64,000 nt of DNA from Bacteroides acidifaciens (GTDB lineage: Bacteria; Bacteroidota; Bacteroidia; Bacteroidales; Bacteroidaceae). The notes under the pieces were generated by a model that did not search any database, was not told where the DNA came from, and saw nothing but the letters and a program-made list of their open reading frames with translations. Both the position numbers and the translations under genes were made by a program. The DNA lies in NCBI RefSeq assembly GCF_024623065.1, contig NZ_JANJZR010000003.1, positions 1 to 64,000 of the forward strand, given 5' to 3'. Positions 9,391-17,957 of this stretch are shown here, piece by piece. How positions within the stretch are numbered: the stretch's first letter is position 1; each line of letters opens with the position of its first letter.

Positions 9391-10655
9391 TTCTTCAAGT
9401 CCATGAATCTCTTCAATGCTTCCAAATAGTAGTAGTCAGCATAGTTCAGTGGAGTGTCGATTTCAGAACCGTTAGGCAGTGAACCTACAGAGTGCATCAG
9501 AATGTATCCTTGGTTGTCGCCAACTTTTGCAAGATATGCATCGCTTGATAAACTTTTCAGAATCTTTTCCGCATAATCCAGATATTTTTGTCCGTCAGGA
9601 ACCATGGTGCTTAGTTCGATCATGGCAGAAGCGGTAACAGAAGCGGCAGAAGCGTCACGTGGAGTTTCTTCCGTCACAGGCGCATCATAATCCCAGTAGG
9701 GGATAGTATCGTCTGTTTTAACGCGATCCATAATCATATCAGCCACTTTGATAGCGAAGTTCAGGAAAGTACTGTCGTTTGTTTCACGGTAGCAAGCTGT
9801 GTAGCCATATACAGCCCATGCTTGACCACGTGCCCATGAAGAATCGTCATTCTTGCCTTGGTGAGTTTGTTTGCGTTCAACAGTTCCATCGTTGTTGTAG
9901 CTTACTACATGCCAGCAAGTATAATCCGGACGGAAGTGATTGTTCATGGTAGTCATAGCATGCTTGATAGCAATGTCTTTGTATTTATGGTCACCTGTCG
10001 CTTTGGCTACATTAAACAGCAGATCGAGGTTCATCATATTGTCGATGATTACCGGGAAGTTCCATGTTCCGAAATCCCATGAACGGATAGCACCGATAGA
10101 ATCGTTGAAACGTCCGCAAAGATTATCGGCAGTTTCTCTCATCACAGCTGCGATAGTATCATTGGGAGCAAGACGCTCTGCATTACCGTAGCTGCAATTA
10201 ACCATGAATCCCAAGTCGTGTGTACCTTTATAATAGCGTACCGGATTCAGCAGATTTGTATATTGGATGGCTTCCGCTTTCAGTGTATCGTTTCCTGTCA
10301 GTTCGTATGCGTACCACAAAGAACCGGGGAAGAAACCGCTTGTCCAGTCATAAACGCCACAAAGACGGCGTTTGCCTAGTTGATCGGCAGTCGGTTGTGC
10401 GCGGAGTGAATCTTTGAATGTTGATGAATCTCTTTCCAACTGGCGGCAAAGGAAATCCATATCATAACCTGTGCGGATGGAGCGTGGCAACATTCCCGTA
10501 CCACTAACCTCTTCTGCGGAAAGTTGTAATTGGGCAGAAGCTACATCCAGTCCTTTTTTTATCCAACTGTAGTCTTCCTTTGGGGTTGTCTGGCACGATG
10601 CGAGTGCGATACTAACCGAAGCAAAGAGAACAAGTTTCTTTTTCATGTTATTCAT
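9351..10655 (-). CDS. unsaturated glucuronyl hydrolase, GH88
   Basis: A 434-residue lipoprotein or exported protein: signal LVLFASVSIALASCQ with lipobox Cys21 (Cys18 if Met4 is the start). The alpha6/alpha6-barrel family signature is clear: GVYDWTSGFFPGSLWYAYE with Asp103 and IIDNMMNLDLL with Asp205, the two predicted catalytic aspartates, and DDSSWARGQAWAVYGY. GH88 enzymes hydrate and release the 4,5-unsaturated uronic acid left by the lyases, so this is the step after PL12, PL13 and PL15 action, probably in the periplasm. It is the first gene of the downstream operon and has its own -7 box at 10692-10699. The last residues (KKLRVENGELRVIQ) are encoded by a dispersed-type repeat, so the C-terminus has probably been extended. 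Confidence 0.9.
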   Translation of the reverse strand: MNNMKKKLVLFASVSIALASCQTTPKEDYSWIKKGLDVASAQLQLSAEEVSGTGMLPRSIRTGYDMDFLCRQLERDSSTFKDSLRAQPTADQLGKRRLCGVYDWTSGFFPGSLWYAYELTGNDTLKAEAIQYTNLLNPVRYYKGTHDLGFMVNCSYGNAERLAPNDTIAAVMRETADNLCGRFNDSIGAIRSWDFGTWNFPVIIDNMMNLDLLFNVAKATGDHKYKDIAIKHAMTTMNNHFRPDYTCWHVVSYNNDGTVERKQTHQGKNDDSSWARGQAWAVYGYTACYRETNDSTFLNFAIKVADMIMDRVKTDDTIPYWDYDAPVTEETPRDASAASVTASAMIELSTMVPDGQKYLDYAEKILKSLSSDAYLAKVGDNQGYILMHSVGSLPNGSEIDTPLNYADYYYLEALKRFMDLKKLRVENGELRVIQ

Positions 10656-10691
10656 TTTAAGTGATTGTTTTTAGAAGTTTTGTAACTGATA

Positions 10692-10699
10692 CAAAAGTA
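10692..10699 (-). promoter_or_regulatory. -7 box upstream of GH88 operon
   Basis: On the minus strand TACTTTTG matches the Bacteroides -7 consensus TAnnTTTG, 37 bp before the GH88 ATG and after the terminator of the SusCD operon. No clear TTTG -33 box is present at 19-21 bp, so activation by a regulator is possible. Confidence 0.45.
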
Positions 10700-10776
10700 G
10701 TGGAAAGGCTTAACTTTGTGTTGCAGGATTGTCCAAAAGGAGTTTGAACTCTGCTTTTCAAGTTTTGATTTTGTTG

Positions 10777-10842
10777 AAAAAGGTTTTAATATTCTCCAAT
10801 ACGCCTTGGTTAGGGGCATATTGGAGAGGATTAAAACTTTTT
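10777..10842 (-). terminator. strong terminator after susD-like gene
   Basis: A long inverted repeat (gttttaat...tctccaatacgcc / ggcatattggaga...attaaaac) with flanking A and T runs lies between the SusD stop and the GH88 gene. It separates the surface-protein operon from the enzyme operon. It is nearly symmetric. Confidence 0.7.
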
Positions 10843-10869
10843 CTATAGATTATAAGAATGTTTTTGTGA

Positions 10870-12546
10870 TTATTTCCAGCCTGGATTTTGTTCGAATTTC
10901 GGGCACAAGTCTATGTCACGTTGTGGGATAGGAAATAATTCGTGTTTCCCTTTTTCTGTGTAATTATAGACTACATAGTTGAACTTAGCATTATCTGTTT
11001 GCCACCAATTAGCTAATTCCTTACGTGTATTTTGAATAGTTTCATAATAAATTCCCCAACGAATTAAGTCTAAACGTCGGTGTCCTTCGAATGCAAGTTC
11101 ATATGCCCGTTCTTTTTGAACAGCTTTGCGGAATCCTTCTTCGTCTAATCCTTGAGGTAGATCACAAGAGACTGTATTGTTAGGATTTCCGAATCCACGG
11201 CGGCGTACTGCGTTGATTGCGGCATATGCCTCGCTATTTGGACCGTGCTTCCATTCGTTCAGAGCTTCTGCATACAAAAGGAGCACATCGGCATAGCGCA
11301 AAACATACCAATTGACATTTGACTTATCATTGTTGATGAGCAATCCATTCTCTACATATTTCTCAATGTCCCATTTGGCCGGGGTATAGTTCTGCTTCTC
11401 TTTTTGAGCTTTTGTTGGATCAGCGTCTTTTTCTTGTGCTGTTTCAGGTGTATCATTTTTACCAGATGCCCATAAAATATATTCGTCATTGTATCTATAG
11501 TTAGCTACCGACAAATTGCAACGAAGATCATTGGAGTGTTCACGCCATTCTTTTACAAAGGTATGCACTACTTTAAGGTTACCTGCACAGCTACCGCGTT
11601 TACCGGCAATTGCTGTTGTTTTCACTCCATTCCATTTTCCAATACGGCTTACAGGATCGCTATTGCCTGAAACGGTTGGTGAATAGAAAGAAACTTCTAT
11701 CAAACTTTCTGTTGGATTCCAAATGCCATTGCATGTGTTTTTCCACAATTGTTCGTAATTGGGTAACAGTCCATGTTTGCCGGAATTAACCAGAATACTT
11801 GCGGTTTTGGCAGCCTGCTCCCATTTGGATGTGTCATTTATCGGATAGCCTGCCCAAGTAGCGTATACCTTTGCCAAAAGTCCTAGTGCTGCACCTTTTG
11901 AAAAACGGTATTCGTTACTTGCTCGATACGTGTCATCGCTAGCATACGGAAGTACATCACTGGCAAACAACAAATCCTCTTCGATAAATTCATACACTTT
12001 TTCGGGAGCTGCTTGTGTGTAAGTAGCGGGGGCTTGGTTAGATTCTGTTGTAGTACGCATCAAAACAATATTGCCAAAACGACGAACTAGTTCAAAGTAG
12101 TACATAGCTCTTAATGCTCTGGCTTCTGCAATATAGATAGTAGCCCGTTGTTTATCAGTGTTGTTGTATGTATTGATTTTTCTAGAAATCTGTTCCAAAA
12201 AATCGTTAGCTCTGTAAATTCCTTTATAAAGAGCTGCCCACGTTTGTTGTATTTCTGACTGAGTGGTAGGAAAAGCATTGGTAGGGATGATGCGCCAGTT
12301 TTCTGTCGTCGAACCTTCCACTTGTGCAATATCCGTTCCCATTATGAACAAAATAGATAGGTGATAGGCATACATTGCATCTTCCACATTGGTCCTGTAT
12401 ACACCTAACAATACATTCTCGGCTTCGCTTGCGTTATTCAGATAGTTTCTCTTTTCAATCTCTGTACTGGTTTCTTCTTCCAGTGAACAGGAGCAAGGTA
12501 GCACGCACATAGCTAATGCCACTATAAAGTATGTTATTTTTCTCAT
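10870..12546 (-). CDS. SusD/RagB-family outer-membrane glycan-binding lipoprotein
   Basis: The 558-residue protein has a lipoprotein signal (ITYFIVALAMCVLPCSCSLEEE) with Cys18 or Cys20 as the lipidated residue, then an acidic stretch typical of surface-exported Bacteroides lipoproteins. Tetratricopeptide-like helices (about 40-330) include ARALRAMYYFELVRRFGNIVL. The SusD C-terminal signature includes YVLRYADVLLLYAEALNE, AINAVRRRGFG and KERAYELAFEGHRRLDLIRWG, ending in LFPIPQRDIDLCP. SusD proteins form the lid on the SusC channel and bind the incoming oligosaccharide, here heparin/heparan sulfate fragments by context. The gene follows susC after 17 bp and is followed by a strong terminator. 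Confidence 0.95.
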   Translation of the reverse strand: MRKITYFIVALAMCVLPCSCSLEEETSTEIEKRNYLNNASEAENVLLGVYRTNVEDAMYAYHLSILFIMGTDIAQVEGSTTENWRIIPTNAFPTTQSEIQQTWAALYKGIYRANDFLEQISRKINTYNNTDKQRATIYIAEARALRAMYYFELVRRFGNIVLMRTTTESNQAPATYTQAAPEKVYEFIEEDLLFASDVLPYASDDTYRASNEYRFSKGAALGLLAKVYATWAGYPINDTSKWEQAAKTASILVNSGKHGLLPNYEQLWKNTCNGIWNPTESLIEVSFYSPTVSGNSDPVSRIGKWNGVKTTAIAGKRGSCAGNLKVVHTFVKEWREHSNDLRCNLSVANYRYNDEYILWASGKNDTPETAQEKDADPTKAQKEKQNYTPAKWDIEKYVENGLLINNDKSNVNWYVLRYADVLLLYAEALNEWKHGPNSEAYAAINAVRRRGFGNPNNTVSCDLPQGLDEEGFRKAVQKERAYELAFEGHRRLDLIRWGIYYETIQNTRKELANWWQTDNAKFNYVVYNYTEKGKHELFPIPQRDIDLCPKFEQNPGWK

Positions 12547-12563
12547 TGTTTTCGTCTTATGAA

Positions 12564-15500
12564 TTAAAATTGAAGATCAATACCAAATGTAAATACTCTA
12601 CTCTTAGGATAAGCTCCCCAGTCCAAGCCAGGAGTCATTGGGTTGTTGCTTGCACTGTTTACTTCGGGGTCGTATCCACTGTATTTTGTAACGCAGAACA
12701 GGTTCTGTGCTGTTCCGTAAATGCGTAGCTTGGATGCATGGAACTTACGTACCCATTTGTGAGGAAGTGTATACCCTAATGTTAAGTTTTTTAAACGAAG
12801 GAATGAACCATCTTCAACAAAACGAGAGTAGACATCATTAGTGATATATCCATTATATGCAGGAACTTTATTTGATGCATTAGTCGGGCTCCAACGGTCT
12901 GCAACCTCTGCAAGCATATTTCTACGTCCACTTCTTGATTGTGTAGCATAGATACGCGTTGCGTTGTAGATGTTGTTACCATAGTTGAACTGGAACATAA
13001 ATCCAAAGTCTATTCCTTTAAAATTAAGAGTGTTAGTGATACCTCCATACCATTTAGGCATCGCGTTTCCAATCACTGTACGGTCATTGGTGGTAATTAC
13101 ACCATCGCCATCTTGGTCTTTGTATTTTACGACTCCAGGTTGTAAAGTACCGTTGTATCTGGCATTGTTTGTTACACCTTCTTTCAGTACTAATTGCCCA
13201 CTTGGTGTTCTGTTGAAATCAGAGCTTTGATAAATACCATCGAATTCGTATCCATAAATCAATCCGAGTGATTGCCCTACAGTAGCGATGTAGTCATAAG
13301 CTGTGAAGTTGCTGTCAAAACCGGAACGTGCATACATTGATTCTACTCCGGAAGCCAACCCTTTCAATGTGTTTTTGATGAACGAAATATTAAAGTTGGT
13401 CTGCCAAGTGAAATCTTTAGTCTGAATATTAGTGCTGTTTAAGCTCAACTCAATCCCTTTGTTTTGAATCTTGCCAATATTTTGCATTTGTGAGCCAAAT
13501 CCGGTGACGTGTGCCAGCGATTGCTCTAACAATAAGTCTTTAGTATTTTTCACGAAAAAGTCAGCAATTACATTCAGTCGGTTGTCAAATAAACCTAAAT
13601 CAATACCGAAGTTGGTTGTTGTAGAACCTTCCCATTTCAAGTTGGAGTTTTTTAATTGTTTAGGAGTCAGTACGGTTACTGTATTATTTCCTACTCCATA
13701 TTTGTTTGATGAATACAAGTCCATTGAAAGATAATTGGAAATGCGGTCATTTCCTACCGTACCCCATCCTAAACGCACTTTTAAATTGGAAATCCAGCGC
13801 ACATCTTTCATGAATGCCTCTTCCGATACACGCCACGCTGCAGAGAATGAAGGGAAATATCCCCACTTGTTTTTATTGGAAAATACAGTAGATCCATCGG
13901 CACGTATAGTGGCTGTTAACAAATAGCGATTGTCGTAATTATAATTACCACGTGCAAAAAATGACAACAACATCTTGTCACTGTAGTTACTTTCTACTTT
14001 ACTAGGAGTTGCTCCAAGTCCTAAATTATTGTTACCTAAGTTGTCGAATGGGAAATCCATTGCTTCTCCTAATAAATATTCCGTACTTCTATAAGCAACT
14101 TCATGACCTAGCATCACATCATATTGGTGTTTTTTGATTTTTTGCTTCCAAGTCAAATTATTATAATTTGTCCAGCGAACATCACGTCCCATTTGTGTGC
14201 GTCCATAAGGACTTTCACCGTTACGATATGCCTCTTTTGAACCATTCTTATAGAAAACATCAGTGCGATTGTTGGTCGTATTATATGTACCGGCAGTTTT
14301 GAAAGTCAGTCCTTTAATAATTTGCCAAGTTAATGAAGCATTGCCCGACCATAGTTCCGAACGTTTGTCGTTAGTCACAGATTCTGCCTGTTTTACAGGA
14401 TTCACTTGTGCAAGGCTTTCACCTGTTTCTAACATTTCGGGGTCAATTGCGGCATCAAGAAATTCTTCAATTGTCATTTTCCAACCTGGTGTTGGACGCG
14501 CACTTAATATTTGTGCCAACATGTTGAAACGTCCGGCATCGGCAGAAGTACCTGAACCTTTACGGTTGGTTTGTGCATAATTGATTGTAGCGTCCAATGT
14601 GATATTCTTGGTTATCTTTTGATTGAAACGAACTTTGGCTGTTGTTTTGTCGAAACCGCTATTTTTGAAGATACCGTTTTCAATGTAGCGAGAGAATGAG
14701 GCTGTATATTTGGTGTCGTTGTTACCACCAGTGACGGAAAAGTTATGATCTTGCGACCAAGTTGAGTTGAATGTTTGATCTTGCCAATCAACCCCTTTAT
14801 CACCAATATAGTCATTCAATGATTGGTAACGATACGGATTACCTTCTTCATCCATTCCTTCTTTATAATAAGTACCTAAGTATTGTTCGTTTACTTCACC
14901 TTGCAATTTGACAAATTCGTATGGAGACAATACATCCAGTTTTTTAGAGATATTACGGTAACTTGCCGAACCGTTGTATGAAACAATTGGTCGGCCCACT
15001 TTCCCTGATTTAGTGCTAATCAACACTACACCGTTAGCTGCACGTGCACCATAGATAGCAGAAGAGGAAGCGTCTTTTAGAATTTCCATAGATTCAATAT
15101 CGGAGTTGGCGATGTGGTCGATACTCTCTACCTCAAAACCGTCTACGATATAAAGTGGGGAAGAGTCGCCAGTAAGTGTACCGACCCCACGGATATTGAT
15201 GCTGAATCCGGCACCAGGAGTACCATCTGTAGAGGTAATTTGTACACCGGCAACCTGACCTCCCAATGCTCCGGCAATAGAGCTGGATTGGAATCCTTCA
15301 ATATCTTTCATCGAAACTGATGATACAGAACCGGTCAGGTCACTACGTTTCATTGCACCATATCCCACAACCACTACTTCTTCAAGCGATTGATTATCCG
15401 GAACCATTTTTATATTTATAGAGGATTGTCCCGTATATTTGATTTCTTGGGTTTTATAACCGATATAAGAAATCGCAAGTGTATTTCCTTTTTTCGTTTT

Positions 15501-15710
15501 GAGCGTAAAATTACCATCAATGTCAGTGATGGCTCCTGTGGAAGTTCCTTTCACTTGAATAGTTGCTCCAATAAGCGGTGTGTCGGTTTCATCCAACACT
15601 ACTCCTTTTACGGAAGCCTCTTGAGCATAGAGCCCAATTACTAGTATCAAGGCTAAGAGGGTGAACCACCCTCTTTTACCGATTGACTTGATTGAATATA
15701 TATATTGCAT
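12564..15710 (-). CDS. SusC/RagA-family TonB-dependent transporter
   Basis: The 1048-residue outer-membrane protein has a signal peptide ending at LYAQ, then a carboxypeptidase-regulatory-like domain (about 33-110: VKGVVLDETDTPLIGATIQVKG). A TonB-box-like region LEEVVVVGYG precedes the plug domain (SSVSMKDIEGFQ; LRG-type NIRGVGTL; ILKDASSSAIYGARAANGVV). The rest is a 22-strand barrel ending in SRVFTFGIDLQF with a terminal aromatic residue. It imports the oligosaccharides captured by SusD and the surface glycan-binding protein, driven by TonB. It is located between the surface glycan-binding lipoprotein (24 bp upstream) and susD (17 bp downstream), in one operon. The family assignment is certain; heparin/heparan sulfate specificity is inferred from the neighbouring lyases. 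Confidence 0.95.
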   Translation of the reverse strand: MQYIYSIKSIGKRGWFTLLALILVIGLYAQEASVKGVVLDETDTPLIGATIQVKGTSTGAITDIDGNFTLKTKKGNTLAISYIGYKTQEIKYTGQSSINIKMVPDNQSLEEVVVVGYGAMKRSDLTGSVSSVSMKDIEGFQSSSIAGALGGQVAGVQITSTDGTPGAGFSINIRGVGTLTGDSSPLYIVDGFEVESIDHIANSDIESMEILKDASSSAIYGARAANGVVLISTKSGKVGRPIVSYNGSASYRNISKKLDVLSPYEFVKLQGEVNEQYLGTYYKEGMDEEGNPYRYQSLNDYIGDKGVDWQDQTFNSTWSQDHNFSVTGGNNDTKYTASFSRYIENGIFKNSGFDKTTAKVRFNQKITKNITLDATINYAQTNRKGSGTSADAGRFNMLAQILSARPTPGWKMTIEEFLDAAIDPEMLETGESLAQVNPVKQAESVTNDKRSELWSGNASLTWQIIKGLTFKTAGTYNTTNNRTDVFYKNGSKEAYRNGESPYGRTQMGRDVRWTNYNNLTWKQKIKKHQYDVMLGHEVAYRSTEYLLGEAMDFPFDNLGNNNLGLGATPSKVESNYSDKMLLSFFARGNYNYDNRYLLTATIRADGSTVFSNKNKWGYFPSFSAAWRVSEEAFMKDVRWISNLKVRLGWGTVGNDRISNYLSMDLYSSNKYGVGNNTVTVLTPKQLKNSNLKWEGSTTTNFGIDLGLFDNRLNVIADFFVKNTKDLLLEQSLAHVTGFGSQMQNIGKIQNKGIELSLNSTNIQTKDFTWQTNFNISFIKNTLKGLASGVESMYARSGFDSNFTAYDYIATVGQSLGLIYGYEFDGIYQSSDFNRTPSGQLVLKEGVTNNARYNGTLQPGVVKYKDQDGDGVITTNDRTVIGNAMPKWYGGITNTLNFKGIDFGFMFQFNYGNNIYNATRIYATQSRSGRRNMLAEVADRWSPTNASNKVPAYNGYITNDVYSRFVEDGSFLRLKNLTLGYTLPHKWVRKFHASKLRIYGTAQNLFCVTKYSGYDPEVNSASNNPMTPGLDWGAYPKSRVFTFGIDLQF

Positions 15711-15734
15711 AACTTTTAATTTAAAATGTTTTCA

Positions 15735-17939
15735 TTAGAACTTTGTGTCAAGCCAGATAACTAACGGGAAAATCTGTGAACCTGAATTAATGCTGGCAAC
15801 ATTGCCATTAGTGACAAATGTCATTTGCGCAATAAAACATCCGTTAGCCCAGCCATCGTGTTCCCATTGATTTGCATTGACTACAACAGAAAGTCTATTA
15901 GAACTATTGTCTGTATTGTCTACGTAGGCTAATGTGTTATTTGTTAAATCATTTTTTATGGTTCCCTTCGTGTCACTGTAATAAGATATAGGGAATTTTG
16001 TACTATAATCAGCTTCGCACTTATCCCAAAGATACTGTAAGAAAGTATTAGAAGTTATCACTCCACTTCCATGTGCAACTCCATCAGATGTTGCTCCATT
16101 GATGTTGTAATAGTTGAATGTTCTTCGATAATCTAAATAAATTTTGGATAAATCATCCGTTCCTGTTACTACAGGTACAACAGAACGCGTTTGTTTACGT
16201 GGATTTGCTTGTAGTACAAAAGGAGTATATTCAATAGTCACACCAGAAACTACAGAAGAATAACGGAAAAAAATAGGTGTCTTAACTGTGACTGCTGTTG
16301 GACCGTTTCCGGCTGTTGCTTCAATCAAGGCAATACCACAATTACCTGCTTTATAATCTTTAGATGCAGTAGTGATAACACCTTCATCATTAATTTTTAT
16401 ATTACCTGATTGATGTAAACTTGTAATTTCCCATTTAACAGAGACTCCTGGTTTGAGGTCTGTTTCTGGAGTAAGCTTCAAAGCTGTTAATTCTTCTCCT
16501 GATGCTACTCTAAACTGATTAGCATAATTCTCAACAGGAGTAAGTCCCAAATTGTTTCCATAACGGATATAAGTGAAGTAATTTGGGTTTTCTTCAACTG
16601 TCAGAACCAAAGTAGCAATTTCTTCATTTTTTGTATTAGAAGCTTTTACTTGGATGCTATACGTACCCGGTTTGATGGTGTTGCCTTGTACTGCAGAAAT
16701 TATACCGTCTCTCTCTCCGATGTTAATTTGTTCTTTCAATTCTTCCGGCAAATTTACAAATTCATACCACACCTCATCACCTATGAAGTTGGCTGCTTTT
16801 TCTACGCTAAATGCGATTGCCTGTGTCGCTTTAGTAGCAGAATATGTGAAGTTGGCTACAGGATTGATATATTCTACTGTGCTAAGTGTAAAGCATTCTT
16901 CAAATTCTACACCTTCTGGAGCGAACTTATTCGCAACTTTCACATTGACCACATAATTTTCTCCAGCTGCAAACTGATGCCCCGTTGCAACAGTCAACAC
17001 ACCGGTTGTTGCATCGATCTGAATCTTTTCTGTTGCTGGTGTTATTTTGCTGATGCTATATTGGATTTCTTCCAAGGAACCCACAAACTCCGGAACTGAA
17101 CTAGTGAACGTTGTTTGTCCGCTTTGTGCTGTCTCTTCTTCTATTTTTCCTTCATTAGGCGTATAGACAAGTGATAGAGGTTTGGATGTGATATTTACTT
17201 GGATTGCATTTTCAAAAATTCCTTCTTCTTCCTCTTCGTCTACTGCCGCCGTTATCAATCGAAGTGAAATGGTATATACACCAGGTTTAATGGCTGTGTT
17301 TCCTTTTACAATGGAGAATTCACCACTATTGGATATTGTGAAATATTTGTTAGGCTGATCTATAGCTACATTATTATACATAACAGAGGCTATTTTATAG
17401 CCAGTAATAGATATATGATTGCCGTCAGTTTTAACATGTGCTGTTGGTAATTGTAGTGCGTCATCATTGTTGATGATATTTTCATAGTCAGTTTCTAACC
17501 AGTTCGGCTCTACTATTATACCATCAGGAACAGGTTTCATCATATTCACTTCAATGACATCTGCATAATCATAGCGTTTGCCATCGGAATAGCAAGAAAC
17601 AGATATTTTGAAAAGTCCTACAGGAGTATCTTTTGCACTAGTAAGGGTGATAGCACCTGTATTGCTGTCAATTTCAAAAATCTCCGTTGTATTATATTGT
17701 TCTCCGTTAAGTGTCACGTTGGTGATAACAAAATCGTAAGGAGTGCTACCTTTATACGTAGGACTTGCAATTGTTCCACTCATAGAAGGCCCAATGTCGG
17801 TCAAACCTGTATAGTAGAGTGTAAATCGAGTAGTGTCTGTCGTTTCAGAATCCGAACAGGCAACGCCGAGAACTGCCAACAAACAAATGGTGGCGAATCT
17901 CCATGCAAATGAATTAATTTGCTTAAATTTAGATTTCAT
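15735..17939 (-). CDS. surface glycan-binding lipoprotein of the heparin PUL
   Basis: The 734-residue protein starts with a lipoprotein signal (FATICLLAVLGVACSDSE, lipidated Cys28) followed by a short acidic linker. The rest contains at least four beta-sandwich repeats of about 100 residues with the recurring phrase KPGVYTISLRL / KPGTYSIQVKA / AAGENYVVNVKVANK, which is the cadherin/Ig-like pattern of DUF4958-type and BACON-like surface proteins. The C-terminal 140 residues are distinct and probably carry the binding site. The position between the PL12 lipoprotein gene and susC is where Bacteroides PULs encode surface glycan-binding proteins (SGBPs). There is no enzymatic motif. Function is inferred from position and architecture. 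Confidence 0.75.
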   Translation of the reverse strand: MKSKFKQINSFAWRFATICLLAVLGVACSDSETTDTTRFTLYYTGLTDIGPSMSGTIASPTYKGSTPYDFVITNVTLNGEQYNTTEIFEIDSNTGAITLTSAKDTPVGLFKISVSCYSDGKRYDYADVIEVNMMKPVPDGIIVEPNWLETDYENIINNDDALQLPTAHVKTDGNHISITGYKIASVMYNNVAIDQPNKYFTISNSGEFSIVKGNTAIKPGVYTISLRLITAAVDEEEEEGIFENAIQVNITSKPLSLVYTPNEGKIEEETAQSGQTTFTSSVPEFVGSLEEIQYSISKITPATEKIQIDATTGVLTVATGHQFAAGENYVVNVKVANKFAPEGVEFEECFTLSTVEYINPVANFTYSATKATQAIAFSVEKAANFIGDEVWYEFVNLPEELKEQINIGERDGIISAVQGNTIKPGTYSIQVKASNTKNEEIATLVLTVEENPNYFTYIRYGNNLGLTPVENYANQFRVASGEELTALKLTPETDLKPGVSVKWEITSLHQSGNIKINDEGVITTASKDYKAGNCGIALIEATAGNGPTAVTVKTPIFFRYSSVVSGVTIEYTPFVLQANPRKQTRSVVPVVTGTDDLSKIYLDYRRTFNYYNINGATSDGVAHGSGVITSNTFLQYLWDKCEADYSTKFPISYYSDTKGTIKNDLTNNTLAYVDNTDNSSNRLSVVVNANQWEHDGWANGCFIAQMTFVTNGNVASINSGSQIFPLVIWLDTKF

Positions 17940-17957
17940 GTTCTAAAAGGTTATTAA